This document shows, one piece after another, positions 33,908 through 45,416 of a DNA stretch of 64,000 bases. Origin of the DNA: Corynebacterium marambiense (lineage in GTDB: Bacteria; Actinomycetota; Actinomycetes; Mycobacteriales; Mycobacteriaceae); assembly GCF_016342275.1 (NCBI RefSeq), contig NZ_JAEIOT010000005.1:186001-250000 (forward strand), written 5' to 3'. A model generated the notes under the pieces. That model was not told the origin of the DNA, did no database searches, and saw only the letters and a program-made list of their open reading frames with translations. Within the stretch, counting starts at the first letter, position 1. Each line of letters opens with the position of its first letter. The position numbers were made by a program, and so were the translations under genes.

Positions 33908-34016
33908 ATGTCCACGCAGGGGGCTTCCCGTCTGGGAGCAGCTGAAATGACGCCGGTTAGACGCTGTGTCTATCTCTCAGGTTGCCGTGTGGGGTCCCGC
34001 ACAATATTCTTCAGGT

Positions 34017-34547
34017 ATGTCTGAACGCGACTTCATCATCCGACCGCTGACCGAGGGCGACTATGACCAGGTCCGGCACATCTACGAACGTGGCCTTGAC
34101 ACCGGTCATGCCAGCTATGAACGTCATGCGTTGACGTGGGAGGAATTCAACGGTCGGAAGATCATGGAATGCGCTTTCGTGGCAGTCGAGCGTTCCGACA
34201 ACGAGACGGTCCTGGGATGGGTTTCCGCGGCACCAATCTCACAGCGTGAGGTCTTCCACGGGGTCGTCGAGGATTCGATCTACATTGACCCGAAGGCGCA
34301 GGGGCGTGGTGTTGCCGGCGCACTGCTGGACACTCTCATAGAGAAGTGCATTGAACTGGAGAAGTGGGCCATTCACTCGTGGATCTTCCCGGAGAATACC
34401 GGTTCGACGAGGCTCCACCAGTCCCGCGGATTCGAGAAGGCGGGTACCCTGAGTCACCTCGCGAAGATGCCCTACGGCGAACTCGCGGGCCAATGGCGCG
34501 ACACCATCATCTGGGAGAAGCTCCTGCCGAAGCCGGAAGCTTTCTGA
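34017..34547 (+). CDS. GNAT-family N-acetyltransferase, phosphinothricin acetyltransferase-like
   Basis: A 176-residue acetyltransferase. IRPLTEGDYDQVRHIYERG is the N-terminal motif, IYIDPKAQGRGVAGALLDTL contains the acetyl-CoA-binding Q/R-x-x-G-x-G/A signature, and WIFPENTGSTRLHQSRGFEKAGTL is characteristic of the PAT/YncA subfamily. Start ATG 34017; TATTCT ends six bases before it. The substrate, perhaps a toxic amino-acid analogue, cannot be decided. Confidence 0.85.
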   Translation: MSERDFIIRPLTEGDYDQVRHIYERGLDTGHASYERHALTWEEFNGRKIMECAFVAVERSDNETVLGWVSAAPISQREVFHGVVEDSIYIDPKAQGRGVAGALLDTLIEKCIELEKWAIHSWIFPENTGSTRLHQSRGFEKAGTLSHLAKMPYGELAGQWRDTIIWEKLLPKPEAF

Positions 34548-34644
34548 TTTCCTCTTTTCGTCCCTCATACGGACGTGAACTGTCCCCGATGGGGGTGCGG
34601 TCCACGTCGCCTGTCTGTTGTTGCGCCCTGGTGTGGTCTGGCCG

Positions 34645-36201
34645 TCACGCGACGCTCTCCTTCAGCTGTTCCTCGTGGACGAAGAACAGTACTGCTGCGG
34701 AAAGGACCGCAAGGGGAGTGAGAAGCGTGAATACTGGGGTTAGTGCGTCGCTGTAGACTATGTCGATGGCGACACGGACCGGGTCCGGTAGCGACTGCAC
34801 AAGGCCCGGGGTCAGGTTGGCGCCGTTCCCCGAGATCTTTGCACCGGACTCCGCAGCGTCCTCACCGAGCAGGGACAGAGCGTGCGGGAGACGATCATCG
34901 AGCAGACCGGAGAGATTGCTGACGAAGACCCCGCCGACCAGGGCGGAACCGGTGGCACCGCCGATTTGCCGGAAGAAGTTGTTCGCTGCGGTCGCGGTTC
35001 CCACCACCGCGATGGGAAATGAGTTCTGGACGATCAGGACTCGGATCTGCATCGCAGATCCGAGTCCGAATCCGAGGACGAACAGGTAGCCGGCGACCTC
35101 AAGAAGCGGGGAATCATAAGAGAAGCCGGATAATAACCAGAGTGAGAGTCCCGTGATCGCCATTCCGACGACCGGATAGATCCGGTATCTGCCGGTTTGG
35201 GTAACCAGCGCTCCGACCGCGATCGACGTACCCATCAGGCCGACCATCATCGGCGCCATCATCAGGCCTGCTTCGGTCGGACTCATGGAATGGACCATCT
35301 GGCGATAGGTCGGCATGTACGCCAGCGAACCGAACATGAAGATCCCAGCGATGAGTCCGGCAGCGGTCGTCAGCCGGAAATTGTGATTGCTGAACAGCCA
35401 CAAGGGGACCAGTGGATCCCGGGCCCTCCGCTCCACGACGACGAAGAGAATGGAAAACACTAGGACAGCGGTAAGCAGTCCGAGGATCGTCGGGGAGGTC
35501 CAGTCGTGTTGCCTGCCGCCCCAGGTGATGGTGAGGATGAAACTCGTCGTTGCCAGGGTCATCGTCGCGATCCCTGTCCAGTCGAGGCTTCCGCCCTGCG
35601 CATGGTTCGGCAGGGTGAGGAACAGTGCGATAGCCAGGAACGTTATCGCGCCCATCGGAATATTCAACCAGACGCTCCAGCGCCAGCCTGGTCCGTCGGT
35701 GAACCAGCCGCCGAGCACGGGGCCGAGTACGGATGACAATCCCAAGACTGATCCCATGACTCCGATGTACCTGCCGGGCTGCCTGGCTGAGACGATGTCG
35801 GCGGTGATCGCCTGGGAGAGGATCATGAGTCTGCCACCGGCGACACCCTGGATCGGTCGGGCCAGGATGATGACATTCATCGAGTCCGCGAATCCACCCA
35901 GTGCGGAACCCACCATGAATAGGAAGACCGCGAACATGAACAGGTATTTCCGCCCGAACTGGTCTCCCAGTTTCCCGAAGACCGGGAGCGAGATTGTCTG
36001 GCCGAGAAGAAAAGCGGTGATGACCCACGTCATGTGCTTGACGCCGCCTAATTCGCCGACGATAGTCGGGAGCGCGGTGGAGAAAATCATCTGACCGAGG
36101 GAACTCATCAGCATGGCCAGGACCAGCGCGGTAAAGACCAGCGACAGTCGTGACTGTTCCGCCCGGGTGGTTGGCGGCGCCTCTGGTGGGGTGGTGGTCA
36201 G
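34645..36201 (-). CDS. MFS multidrug exporter, DHA2 (14-helix) family, probable CTG start
   Basis: A drug:H+ antiporter of the EmrB/QacA type with 14 predicted helices; LDQT-like motif is SLGQMIFSTALPTIVGEL in helix 1, motif A GKLGDQFGRKYLF, motif C LGLSSVLGPVLGGWF. The first in-frame ATG (36114) would remove the first half of helix 1. Upstream in frame, SRLSLVFTALVLA completes this helix, and a Thr/Pro-rich head leads to CTG at 36201, overlapping the TGA of the tetR gene (CTGA). No ATG, GTG or TTG occurs before the in-frame TAA at 36217-36219. The start is therefore inferred to be CTG; the length would then be 518 residues. Confidence 0.8.
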   Translation of the reverse strand: MTTTPPEAPPTTRAEQSRLSLVFTALVLAMLMSSLGQMIFSTALPTIVGELGGVKHMTWVITAFLLGQTISLPVFGKLGDQFGRKYLFMFAVFLFMVGSALGGFADSMNVIILARPIQGVAGGRLMILSQAITADIVSARQPGRYIGVMGSVLGLSSVLGPVLGGWFTDGPGWRWSVWLNIPMGAITFLAIALFLTLPNHAQGGSLDWTGIATMTLATTSFILTITWGGRQHDWTSPTILGLLTAVLVFSILFVVVERRARDPLVPLWLFSNHNFRLTTAAGLIAGIFMFGSLAYMPTYRQMVHSMSPTEAGLMMAPMMVGLMGTSIAVGALVTQTGRYRIYPVVGMAITGLSLWLLSGFSYDSPLLEVAGYLFVLGFGLGSAMQIRVLIVQNSFPIAVVGTATAANNFFRQIGGATGSALVGGVFVSNLSGLLDDRLPHALSLLGEDAAESGAKISGNGANLTPGLVQSLPDPVRVAIDIVYSDALTPVFTLLTPLAVLSAAVLFFVHEEQLKESVA

Positions 36202-36935
36202 AGTGCGGTCGACGCCTTATCGGCCTCCTTGGTGAGTAGCCGGGTCATGTCTTCGAGTGCGTCAGCGCACCGGGCATATAGGGCCTCCGAGGTTGGGTCG
36301 GCCCCCTCCATCCAGAGGTGGAATCCAAGTCGGATCGCGGTGGTCGACACTGCGACGATGGTCATCGCCTCGGTCTGCGAGCTGGATGACGGAAGTTGGC
36401 GTTCCTCCGGCCAGGCCTCCAGATAGGAGGTAACGGCATTGACCAGGCTCGCATGGATGTCGGGGTACCTGGCGGTCCGTTGGCGGGAGAGCCGGGGGTC
36501 CGTCTGACAGATCCGTTTCCGACGGCGCAGGAGCTCCCCGGCCTCGATGGCGTCCGACGCCGCCCTGCCACAGGTGTAGGGATGGAAGAGGTTGCTCATG
36601 GTGAAGGCGCACCCCATCACCGCGAGCGGGAGGTTCGGGTGGCAGGCCGAGGTGAACTCGGAGACTTCATCCTCGGTGAGGGGCCGGGGGTGTTCCCCGA
36701 TGACGGCGGTCTCCATGGAGTCGACGTAGTTGAATAACGTGCGCCGGGAGATACCTGCGGCAGAGCAGATGCCCTCGACGGTCACCGCGTCGAAGCCGTG
36801 TTCCAGCACCAACCGTGTCGCGTGATCGTCGATCGCCGCCCGGGTGGACAGCCGCTCGGCCTCGCGTAGCGGGAGGTTGTCGGTGTGCGCGCGCCCGACC
36901 CTACGCCGAAAAATGCACAGAGTGCAAAAATGCAT
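36198..36935 (-). CDS. TetR-family regulator of the MFS exporter
   Basis: A 245-residue regulator with an N-terminal TetR helix-turn-helix (AAIDDHATRLVLEHGFDAVT then VEGICSAAGISRRTLFNYVDSMETAVIGE) and a helical ligand-binding part. Its stop overlaps the exporter start, so the two are one operon, and such regulators usually repress their own transporter. ATG 36935 lacks a ribosome site; TAGTTT lies six bases upstream, suggesting a leaderless mRNA. Repeats around the start may be the operator. Confidence 0.88.
   Translation of the reverse strand: MHFCTLCIFRRRVGRAHTDNLPLREAERLSTRAAIDDHATRLVLEHGFDAVTVEGICSAAGISRRTLFNYVDSMETAVIGEHPRPLTEDEVSEFTSACHPNLPLAVMGCAFTMSNLFHPYTCGRAASDAIEAGELLRRRKRICQTDPRLSRQRTARYPDIHASLVNAVTSYLEAWPEERQLPSSSSQTEAMTIVAVSTTAIRLGFHLWMEGADPTSEALYARCADALEDMTRLLTKEADKASTAL
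36909..36934 (-). promoter_or_regulatory. Possible TetR operator overlapping its own start codon
   Basis: AAAAATGCA occurs twice with a 17-base period (36909-36917 and 36926-36934), and the middle TGCAC-AGA-GTGCA is a perfect palindrome (36914-36926). This position would allow autoregulation. Confidence 0.4.
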
Positions 36936-37011
36936 GTACTGAAACTAGGCGCCGCGGAGGGATGCAGCGGCAGTTGCCATCATCCAGGTCAGAGCATGTA
37001 CAGAAACCCGG

Positions 37012-37047
37012 CAGACCCCCGCGGCACAGGAAGGCTGCGGGGGTCTG
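37012..37047 (-). terminator. Terminator of fumC
   Basis: CAGACCCCCGC (37012-37022) pairs with GCGGGGGTCTG (37037-37047); on the minus strand it is followed by CCGGGTTTCTG. It lies 35 bp beyond the fumC stop. Confidence 0.75.
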
Positions 37048-37082
37048 GGTCCCACCGTAAGTGATGGGTGAACTACGGGTAC

Positions 37083-38489
<1,407 letters not shown>

Positions 38490-38837
38490 GAATAACCAAC
38501 CTCTTCATTGTGTGTGTGGATGTCACACCCCGATCGTGTCCGGAGCACACGGAAAGGCAGCCCGGGCACCACGCGGTGTAGCTGATCCAAGTATGGCCGA
38601 AAAAACCGAGTGCCGTCAGTTTCCCGTCACCCGGAACGATGCCCTGTGAAACAGATCGCAGCGTAATGCGGCACCCGGCGGGATCGTGTGCACACATTCG
38701 GGGGTGGCAGGCGGGCATCCGGATCGGCTCCGGCGTGTTCGTGCGCCTCCCGGAGAAGCTGCGAAGGCGCCCGTCCCGGTGACCGGGAGGGCGCCCTCAA
38801 CGACCCGGGATGGTGCGACCCGGACACAGGTCTCGGT
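38490..38837. other. Intergenic region fumC-glpX with weak terminator
   Basis: About 350 bases. An imperfect hairpin at 38764-38798 (GGCGCCC, TCCCGG and complements, one bulged G on each side) probably terminates glpX. The rest, presumably with the fumC promoter, shows no gene. Confidence 0.5.
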
Positions 38838-39839
38838 CTAGGAACCGTAGTCGACGACCGAGTACTCCTGGAGCTTGGCCAGCTGGTGTACCGACTCGAT
38901 GTGGCGCACCGTGCCGGAGCGGGAGCGCATGACCAGCGAACGGGTTGTCGCGGACGACGCGCGGTAGGTCACACCGCGCAGCATGTCGCCCTTGGTCACA
39001 CCGGTCGCAACGAAGTAGCAGTTGTCCGAGCGGACGAGATCGTCGGTGAACAGCACCCGATCGAGATCATGGCCGGCATCGAGCGCGCGCTGGCGCTCCT
39101 CGTCGCTGGTGGGGTGAAGCTTGCCCTGGATCTCACCGCCCATACACTTCATGGCGCAGGCGGTGATGATGCCCTCCGGGGTGCCTCCGATACCCATCAT
39201 CAGGTCCACGGAGTTGGTGGTCTGTGCGGCGGCGACGGCACCGGCGACGTCACCGTCGCGGATGAGACGGATCTTCGCACCGGCTTCACGGATGTCCGCG
39301 ATCAGTGACCGGTGCCGGGGGCGGTCCAGCACGACGACGGTCACATCGTGCACGGGAATACCCTTGCCCTTCGCCACGGCCTTTATGTTGTACTCGACGG
39401 GAGCGAGGATGTCGATCTTTCCGGCGGACTCAGGGCCGCAGGCGATCTTGTCCATGTAGAAGACCGCGGACGGGTCGTACATCGAACCGCGCTCTGCTGC
39501 CGCAAGCACCGAGATGGCGTTTGGACGGCCCTCCGCCATCAACGTCGTACCATCGACCGGGTCCACGGCGATGTCCACGGCGGCCCCTTCACCGGTGCCG
39601 ACCTCCTCGCCGTTGAACAACATGGGGGCTTCGTCCTTCTCACCCTCACCGATGACGATGACACCACGCATGTTCACGGAGTTGATGAGCTTCCGCATCG
39701 CATCGACTGCCGCGCCGTCGCCCTCGTTCTTCTTACCGCGTCCCACCCACCGACCGGATGCCAGCGCGCCTGCCTCGGTGACGCGGACAAGTTCCATCGC
39801 GAGGTTGCGGTCCGGACGATCGGGTTTCTGGATGCTCAT
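38838..39839 (-). CDS. glpX: Fructose-1,6-bisphosphatase class II
   Basis: A 333-residue GlpX-type bisphosphatase, the main gluconeogenic FBPase of corynebacteria and mycobacteria. Metal and substrate motifs [27 protein letters not shown] and [21 protein letters not shown] are present. ATG 39839 is preceded by AGGAGG. Divergent from a DUF4245 gene, the conserved neighbour in this group. Confidence 0.96.
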   Translation of the reverse strand: MSIQKPDRPDRNLAMELVRVTEAGALASGRWVGRGKKNEGDGAAVDAMRKLINSVNMRGVIVIGEGEKDEAPMLFNGEEVGTGEGAAVDIAVDPVDGTTLMAEGRPNAISVLAAAERGSMYDPSAVFYMDKIACGPESAGKIDILAPVEYNIKAVAKGKGIPVHDVTVVVLDRPRHRSLIADIREAGAKIRLIRDGDVAGAVAAAQTTNSVDLMMGIGGTPEGIITACAMKCMGGEIQGKLHPTSDEERQRALDAGHDLDRVLFTDDLVRSDNCYFVATGVTKGDMLRGVTYRASSATTRSLVMRSRSGTVRHIESVHQLAKLQEYSVVDYGS

Positions 39840-40226
39840 GATGTCAGTGCCTCCTGTAAGGCGCTCATGTGCGGCCTCCACCCCTCCGCTGTGGCCCGGG
39901 AAGTACCCGAGATAGCAGGCGGGACGGTATGTGACCGCTTGTTTGTAGTCGTTAGGTCATGTGGTGATCAGCTGCGGGCGCGCAGCCATATTCCTCCAGG
40001 AGGCGCACCCGGCGCATCTCCGCACGAGCTACATGCGCGGTACTGCGTCCGGGATCTGTCCGTGCGTCCGCTGCTTACCATTGTTGCACTTTCTGACCAT
40101 CGTGGGGGGCAACGTGTACGGTCCAGATACCTGCCTTACCCCCGTCCCGTGGTACCCGGAGTCGCCCTCGGTACGGTCGGGAACCGCGACGGAGCACACG
40201 AACCGGGTTCTGACATACTGGTTCCC
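39840..40226. other. Divergent promoter region glpX-DUF4245
   Basis: About 390 bases. Long plus-strand frames here are antisense to glpX and not believed. CATACT (40214-40219) lies seven bases before the downstream GTG and is the likely -10 of the DUF4245 gene. Confidence 0.4.
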
Positions 40227-40793
40227 GTGGCCGAAAACAAACCCCGTATCTTCCAGGACAGCAGGGACATGGTGATGTCATTGCTGGTCATCGTCGTCAT
40301 CATGGCGCTCGTCGTCACCTTCACCGGAATGTGTTCCCTCCGTAAGGACCCGGTGGAGAACGGGCCGGTCCGCGAGGTGGATGCGCAGAGTTTCCTCGAT
40401 CTCCAGGCACGGGCCGTGACGTTCCCGGTCCGGCTGCCCGAGAGTCCAGAGGGTTGGGTGGCTAACTCCGCCCGCAGACACCCGGTCAACAACACACCCG
40501 CTCCACTCATCGGCTGGGTCACTGCGGAACGGGGGTATCTCCAGCTCTTGCAGACGGATCAGCCCGCGGAGGACGCCGTGGAGCAACTTGACGCGCATCC
40601 TCGCGAAGTCAACGGAACCCGTGAGGTCGACGGTCACGAGTTCACGGTCTGGACACCTTTCGAGGACACCGCCGACACCGTCTGGACGGCCACCGACGGT
40701 GACGTCACGCTCGTGTTCGCGGGAACCGCCGATGATGCGGAATTCCGCCAGCTGATTCACAACACCCTGATCGTCGAGCCGATCCTGAACTGA
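40227..40793 (+). CDS. DUF4245 family membrane protein
   Basis: A 188-residue protein with one N-terminal transmembrane helix (MVMSLLVIVVIMALVVTFTGMC) and an extracytoplasmic domain (PVRLPESPEGWVANSARR, GWVTAERGYLQLLQTDQPAEDAVEQL). Matches DUF4245, found next to glpX in many actinobacteria. GTG 40227 is chosen because the protein then starts VAENKPRIFQDSRDM and a -10-like box is spaced for leaderless expression. Function unknown. Confidence 0.85.
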   Translation: MAENKPRIFQDSRDMVMSLLVIVVIMALVVTFTGMCSLRKDPVENGPVREVDAQSFLDLQARAVTFPVRLPESPEGWVANSARRHPVNNTPAPLIGWVTAERGYLQLLQTDQPAEDAVEQLDAHPREVNGTREVDGHEFTVWTPFEDTADTVWTATDGDVTLVFAGTADDAEFRQLIHNTLIVEPILN

Positions 40794-40818
40794 GCCGGAG
40801 CGAACCCGGAACTCGGTG

Positions 40819-41100
40819 TCACTCGGTGTCCGGGGTGTCCTCCGTCAGCACGTCGGACTCGTCGGACCGGAGGATGGCTTCGACCCTGTTCCGGGCGCCG
40901 TCGAGGTGCTCCTCGCAGCGCTTCGCGAGTGCCTCACCGCGCTCCCAGAAGTTCAGGGACTCGTCGAGTGGCATCTGGCCGTGTTCGAGGATCTTGACGA
41001 TTTCGACCAACTCGTCCCGCGCGGCCTCGTAGCTGAGTTCTGAGACCGCCGGGAAGGCATTCTCCCCCGGTTGGCCGGTACCTACAGCGTCACTGTTCAC
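40819..41100 (-). CDS. xseB: Exodeoxyribonuclease VII small subunit
   Basis: A 93-residue helical subunit: [20 protein letters not shown] followed by [24 protein letters not shown] is the XseB signature. It forms exonuclease VII with the XseA product of the gene just upstream on the same strand. GTG start, CAGGAG ribosome site. The acidic tail ends TEDTPDTE. Confidence 0.94.
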   Translation of the reverse strand: MNSDAVGTGQPGENAFPAVSELSYEAARDELVEIVKILEHGQMPLDESLNFWERGEALAKRCEEHLDGARNRVEAILRSDESDVLTEDTPDTE

Positions 41101-41142
41101 GTCGTTTCTCTCCTGTCTCGATCTGGAGTGGGCTGATCTGGG

Positions 41143-42381
41143 TCAATCGGCGTAGCGTGTCGCCATGGTGGCCGCGGTGATAGCACCGTCAGTGACCCGA
41201 ATCCGCAACTGACTCCCGGGCGGGGTTTGATCGATCGAGGTGACCACCTCGGGTTTGGCTCCTGCAGGCCCCACCTGCACGACAGCGTAGCCGCGAGCGA
41301 GGGTCGCGGAGGGCCCCAGGGTGGCTACCCTCGACCGGAGGGCTTGGATACGGGTCTCCTGCTGATCCAGGTCGTGGGTCACCTGGACGCGGAGGTGTCG
41401 GACGAACTGCGTGAGTTCCTCCGACCGCCGGGTGATCGGCAGCATCGGGTCGGCGAGCACAGGTCGACTCCGCAGATCCTGAAGAGCCTGCGACTGGTGC
41501 TGCACCCAGCCACGCAGTGCCTGGGCACTCCGCGCCCGCAACGATTGGATGAGTGCCCGTTGTTCGGCAACATCGGGGACGACCCGCTTCGCGGCGTCCG
41601 TGGGGGTGGCGGTGCGCAGATCCGCAACATTGTCGAGCACGGGGGCGTCCGGTTCATGCCCGATTGCACTGACCACTGGCGTCGATGCTGCGGCGACGGC
41701 CCGCTGCAGGGACTCCTCCGAGAAAGGCAGAAGATCCTCCACAGACCCGCCTCCGCGGGCGATGATGATGACGTCGACCTCCGGGTCGGCATCGAGGGTT
41801 CCCAAGGCCCGGATGATCTCGGGAGCCGCCGTCGCGCCCTGGACCGGCGTGTTGATGACCCGGAAACGAACCTCCGGCCACCGGTCCTTCGCGACCGACA
41901 GCACATCACGCTCAGCGGCGGAACCCCGCCCCGTGATCAGCCCGACGCAGTTCGGCAGATAAGGCAACCGCTTCTTCCGGCTCGGATCGAAGAGCCCCTC
42001 TGCGGCCAACGTCCGGCGCAACATCTCGATCCGGGCGAGCAATTCACCGATGCCCACCGGGCGGATCTCGGTCACCCACAAGGAGAAACTGCCCCGCCCC
42101 GGGTAGAACGCGGGCTTGCCATGGACGATCACTCGCTCCCCGTCACGCAGGGGAACTGGCGAATTACGGAGAAGCGACGTGTAACACGTGAGCTGCACGC
42201 TCGCGTCCGCCTCTGTGTCGCGGAGCGTTAGATACGACAGCTTCCAGGTCGGCTTCGCGTTGATTTGCGTGAGCTGACCTTCCACCCAAATCTGGCCGAG
42301 CCGTTCGATCCACGCCTTTACCTTGGCGTTCACTTCCCGGACGGGCCACGGACTATCGGCAGAGGGAGCTGCTGGACTCAC
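41143..42381 (-). CDS. xseA: Exodeoxyribonuclease VII large subunit
   Basis: A 412-residue catalytic subunit that degrades single-stranded DNA to oligonucleotides. An OB-fold begins [20 protein letters not shown] and includes [13 protein letters not shown] and [20 protein letters not shown]; the nuclease core has [31 protein letters not shown] and [18 protein letters not shown] motifs; a coiled-coil region and the C-terminal LARGYAVVQ follow. Start GTG 42381. 42 bp separate it from xseB. Divergent from ispH. Confidence 0.95.
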   Translation of the reverse strand: MSPAAPSADSPWPVREVNAKVKAWIERLGQIWVEGQLTQINAKPTWKLSYLTLRDTEADASVQLTCYTSLLRNSPVPLRDGERVIVHGKPAFYPGRGSFSLWVTEIRPVGIGELLARIEMLRRTLAAEGLFDPSRKKRLPYLPNCVGLITGRGSAAERDVLSVAKDRWPEVRFRVINTPVQGATAAPEIIRALGTLDADPEVDVIIIARGGGSVEDLLPFSEESLQRAVAAASTPVVSAIGHEPDAPVLDNVADLRTATPTDAAKRVVPDVAEQRALIQSLRARSAQALRGWVQHQSQALQDLRSRPVLADPMLPITRRSEELTQFVRHLRVQVTHDLDQQETRIQALRSRVATLGPSATLARGYAVVQVGPAGAKPEVVTSIDQTPPGSQLRIRVTDGAITAATMATRYAD

Positions 42382-42484
42382 AGGCGTGCTTCTCCTTGCA
42401 GGGACTCGGGATCGTGGGCTTCGGGAACCGCATTCTCGACCGGTTCCGAAACCTTGATTGTAGGCGTTTAGCCGGACCTTTGGT

Positions 42485-42490
42485 TACGCT
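42485..42490 (+). promoter_or_regulatory. -10 box of ispH, leaderless arrangement
   Basis: TACGCT ends seven bases before the ATG at 42498; no ribosome site is seen. Confidence 0.5.
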
Positions 42491-42497
42491 GTAGCCC

Positions 42498-43469
42498 ATG
42501 ACGTCACCCGTTGCCACTGAAAAAAAGGTCCTGCTCGCCGCCCCGCGCGGTTACTGTGCCGGAGTCGACCGCGCGGTCGAAACCGTCGAGCGGGCCCTGG
42601 AGAAGTACGGCGCCCCGGTGTACGTGCGTAAGGAAATCGTGCATAACCGATATGTCGTGGACACCCTCGCAGAACGCGGTGCGATCTTCGTCGATGAGAC
42701 CTTCCAAGTACCCGAGGGTGCGCACCTCGTATTCTCCGCGCACGGTGTCAGCCCCGCCGTGCACGCGGAGGCCAGGACGCTCGACCTCAAGACACTGGAT
42801 GCCACCTGTCCGCTCGTCACCAAAGTCCACAATGAGGTGAAACGGTTCGCGAAGCAGGGATACCAGATTCTCCTCATCGGCCATGAGGGACACGAGGAAG
42901 TTGAGGGAACCGCCGGCGAGGCGCCGGAGGTCGTTCACCTTGTCGACGGCGTCGAGGGGGTCGACAAGCTCGACTTCGACGGCGGTGAGAAACTCATCTG
43001 GCTGTCTCAGACCACACTCTCCGTCGACGAGACCATGACCATCGTCAACTTGCTCAAGCAGAAATACCCCCAGCTCCAGGACCCCCCCTCCGATGACATC
43101 TGCTACGCGACCCAGAACCGTCAGGTTGCGGTCAAGGCCATCGCCGAGCAGTGCCAGCTGATGATCGTCGTCGGCTCCCAGAACTCCTCGAACTCCAAGC
43201 GCCTCGTCGAGGTCGCCCTCCAGGCCGGGACCGACGCCAGCTATCTCGTCGACTACGCCTCGCAGGTGGACACCGCGTGGTTCGAGGGCGTCAGCTGCGT
43301 CGGCGTGACCTCCGGTGCCTCGGTACCGGAGATCCTCGTCCGAGACGTCCTCGAGCTACTCGCGGAACACGGGTACACGAAGGTGGAGGAGGTCACCACC
43401 GCCGCGGAGAAGCTCGTCTTCGCCCTTCCCCGAGATTTGCGGCCGAAGGACTCCGTCGGGCGTCGCTGA
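42498..43469 (+). CDS. ispH: 4-hydroxy-3-methylbut-2-enyl diphosphate reductase
   Basis: A 323-residue iron-sulfur enzyme for the last step of the MEP isoprenoid pathway, giving isopentenyl and dimethylallyl diphosphate. The three cluster cysteines lie in [26 protein letters not shown] and [10 protein letters not shown]; substrate motifs [24 protein letters not shown] and [14 protein letters not shown] are present. It supplies precursors also used by the UppS-type enzyme encoded upstream in this window. Divergent from xseA. Confidence 0.97.
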   Translation: MTSPVATEKKVLLAAPRGYCAGVDRAVETVERALEKYGAPVYVRKEIVHNRYVVDTLAERGAIFVDETFQVPEGAHLVFSAHGVSPAVHAEARTLDLKTLDATCPLVTKVHNEVKRFAKQGYQILLIGHEGHEEVEGTAGEAPEVVHLVDGVEGVDKLDFDGGEKLIWLSQTTLSVDETMTIVNLLKQKYPQLQDPPSDDICYATQNRQVAVKAIAEQCQLMIVVGSQNSSNSKRLVEVALQAGTDASYLVDYASQVDTAWFEGVSCVGVTSGASVPEILVRDVLELLAEHGYTKVEEVTTAAEKLVFALPRDLRPKDSVGRR

Positions 43470-44163
43470 CCGACACTGATACCGGCCGAGCGGTGATGCC
43501 TTGATGATTGCGGGCGTTATCGCGTGGTCGGCAATGTAGGGATGTACCCGTGAGCCTGGTGACGGATTCGGGGACGATCAGAGGGCTCGTGGGGGCGGTG
43601 GCTTCACCGACCGTCGCTGCCGACTGTGCCTCGGACGAACAGGTGCCTTGAGCTGGGTCGGTTGTTTCCTGTTCCCAGAACTTGTGGGCCGCTCGCCTGC
43701 TCGATAACGATCAGGTCTATGTGCAGTCGCGGGAGTGATCGTCCGACAAGAGAATCGTACTCTGTCGATTGGCACAGACACTGCAGCTCACTCGAGGATA
43801 CCGAGGGAAAACCCTGGATTTCCTCCAAAAAGGGACTCGTTCCTGGGTGTCTCTCAGTGCGGGGACCGAATTCGACTGGTCGGGTATTCCGTTGTACGTG
43901 CTCTACGTAGCGTTCGGCTGTTTAGGTGTTCATTCTCTCGTCGTTCATGCGGAGAAGAAAGACCAGGGAACCGATATCATGTTGAGTGGCTTCGTTCGAA
44001 TGGTGGCGGTCCCGGGTGATGACGGAATGAAGAGCCAGTCGGGAAGGCCTTCGGAGTTTTCCCGACCGGCCCCTACTGATGCGTGGGGGAGGGGCGCGAA
44101 CGTGCGTCGAAGTCGGGACGAACATGAGCGGAGGTGACTGCCCATCGGCGGACACCGGTGGGG
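43470..44163. other. Long stretch without a supportable gene
   Basis: About 690 bases between ispH and the convergent DUF6542 gene. Several overlapping short frames (for example 43769-44137 on the plus strand) lack ribosome sites and family-like features. The middle part is less GC-rich than the flanks. No tRNA, repeat or clear terminator was recognised. Confidence 0.5.
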
Positions 44164-45345
44164 TCAGCTGTAGAGATCGTCATCCAGCCACCGTCGCCGA
44201 CGTGTCGGGGGTGCCTGCGGTGTGTCCTCCGGGGTGGGGGAGGGATGCGCCGCCTGCTCTAGACCATGTCGGGGAGCGGGAGCATCGGGCGTGTGGTTGG
44301 TTCCGATGAGGTGCTGCTCCCGACGGGGACGCTGTGGTCGCGCGACAGGCCGCCGGCGGGGACCTCGCGGGTACTCGGAGGAATCCTCCCGCTGCCGTTG
44401 TTCCCGGGGATCCTGCACCCGACGACGGGCGGGTTCCCCGACGGAATAACGCTCACGGCGGACTTCCGGACGCAGGTGACGTTCTTCATGTTCGGGGTCC
44501 CGCTGCTGCGCAGCCCGGGCATGCCCGGGCTGACGGTCCGTGGCCGCGGACCGCACCGCACGCTGTGCACGTGTCGTACGGTCCCGGTCATCCGTGGTGG
44601 GGCGTGGCTGGGACTGCTCGGAGAACAGTTGACGCGGCCCGCCGACGGGCCGCCGACGGGGACTCTGTCCTCCGCCCCGGAGGCTGCCCCCGGAATCCGG
44701 ATGCATTCGGCGACGCCGTGCAGATTCCTCCTCCATGGTCTTCCGACGGAGCTCCGCGACGGTGGGACGGGTATCACCCTCGACCTTTTGGCGGCGGGCA
44801 CGGGAGCTGACACTGCGCGCCCTCGCCGCCGTGGCTATATTCCGGTGCTCGGCGTCGGTGATCTGCCTCCGGGCCTGAATATGGGTGCGTTCGGCGATGA
44901 TCTGCAGCTGGCGTACCCGGGTGAGGCGCAGAGCCGCGACCAGGATGCAGCCGACGGTGGTCGCCGCGAGGATTGGGAAATGCTGCGCCAGCGGGTAGAT
45001 CGCAGTGGCTATCCCTGTCGCGGAAAACGCGTCACTTCCCTCCGCAGCGGTGGAGCGGGTTATCGTCCAGGCTGCGACGGGGGTGGCAACGCCGAACATC
45101 AGCGGGACACCGGCGGTGGTCAGCCAGAGGCCGCGTGGCACGACGAACAGGGTGCACCCGAGGGCTGTAGCTGCGAAGAGCCCGAGGTAGACGCCGCTGA
45201 TCTGTTGCTGGTTGACACTGATGACCGTACCCACAATCAGAGAGAGGATCATGATGATGGGGCAGCACCACGTCGGAATTCCGGCGCGCCGGACTAAGGA
45301 GACGGGGCGCCGGTTGTTCGACCGAATCGGGGACTGCTGGGGCAC
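44164..45345 (-). CDS. DUF6542-type membrane protein with long basic C-terminus
   Basis: A 393-residue protein with four N-terminal transmembrane helices (IPTWCCPIIMILSLIVGTVI; VYLGLFAATALGCTLFVV; LTTAGVPLMFGVATPVAAWT; ILAATTVGCILVAALRL), followed by about 230 residues very rich in Arg, Pro, Gln and Glu and probably disordered. This architecture and the position between ispH and ychF match DUF6542 proteins. GTG start. A strong plus-strand shadow frame covers the same DNA, but only the minus frame gives clear membrane helices. Confidence 0.75.
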   Translation of the reverse strand: MPQQSPIRSNNRRPVSLVRRAGIPTWCCPIIMILSLIVGTVISVNQQQISGVYLGLFAATALGCTLFVVPRGLWLTTAGVPLMFGVATPVAAWTITRSTAAEGSDAFSATGIATAIYPLAQHFPILAATTVGCILVAALRLTRVRQLQIIAERTHIQARRQITDAEHRNIATAARARSVSSRARRQKVEGDTRPTVAELRRKTMEEESARRRRMHPDSGGSLRGGGQSPRRRPVGGPRQLFSEQSQPRPTTDDRDRTTRAQRAVRSAATDRQPGHARAAQQRDPEHEERHLRPEVRRERYSVGEPARRRVQDPREQRQREDSSEYPRGPRRRPVARPQRPRREQHLIGTNHTPDAPAPRHGLEQAAHPSPTPEDTPQAPPTRRRRWLDDDLYS

Positions 45346-45416
45346 GGGACGATATGTTACCGACTTCGGCGCTGAATTTCGGTACCGTCACCCCGCGGCG
45401 ATGCCTCAGCTGTCCG

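Noticed and set aside
44266..45297. 343-codon plus-strand frame opposite the DUF6542 gene
   Set aside because: Pro/Gly/Arg-rich without a domain; the minus frame has clear membrane helices, so this is a shadow of its GC-rich codons.
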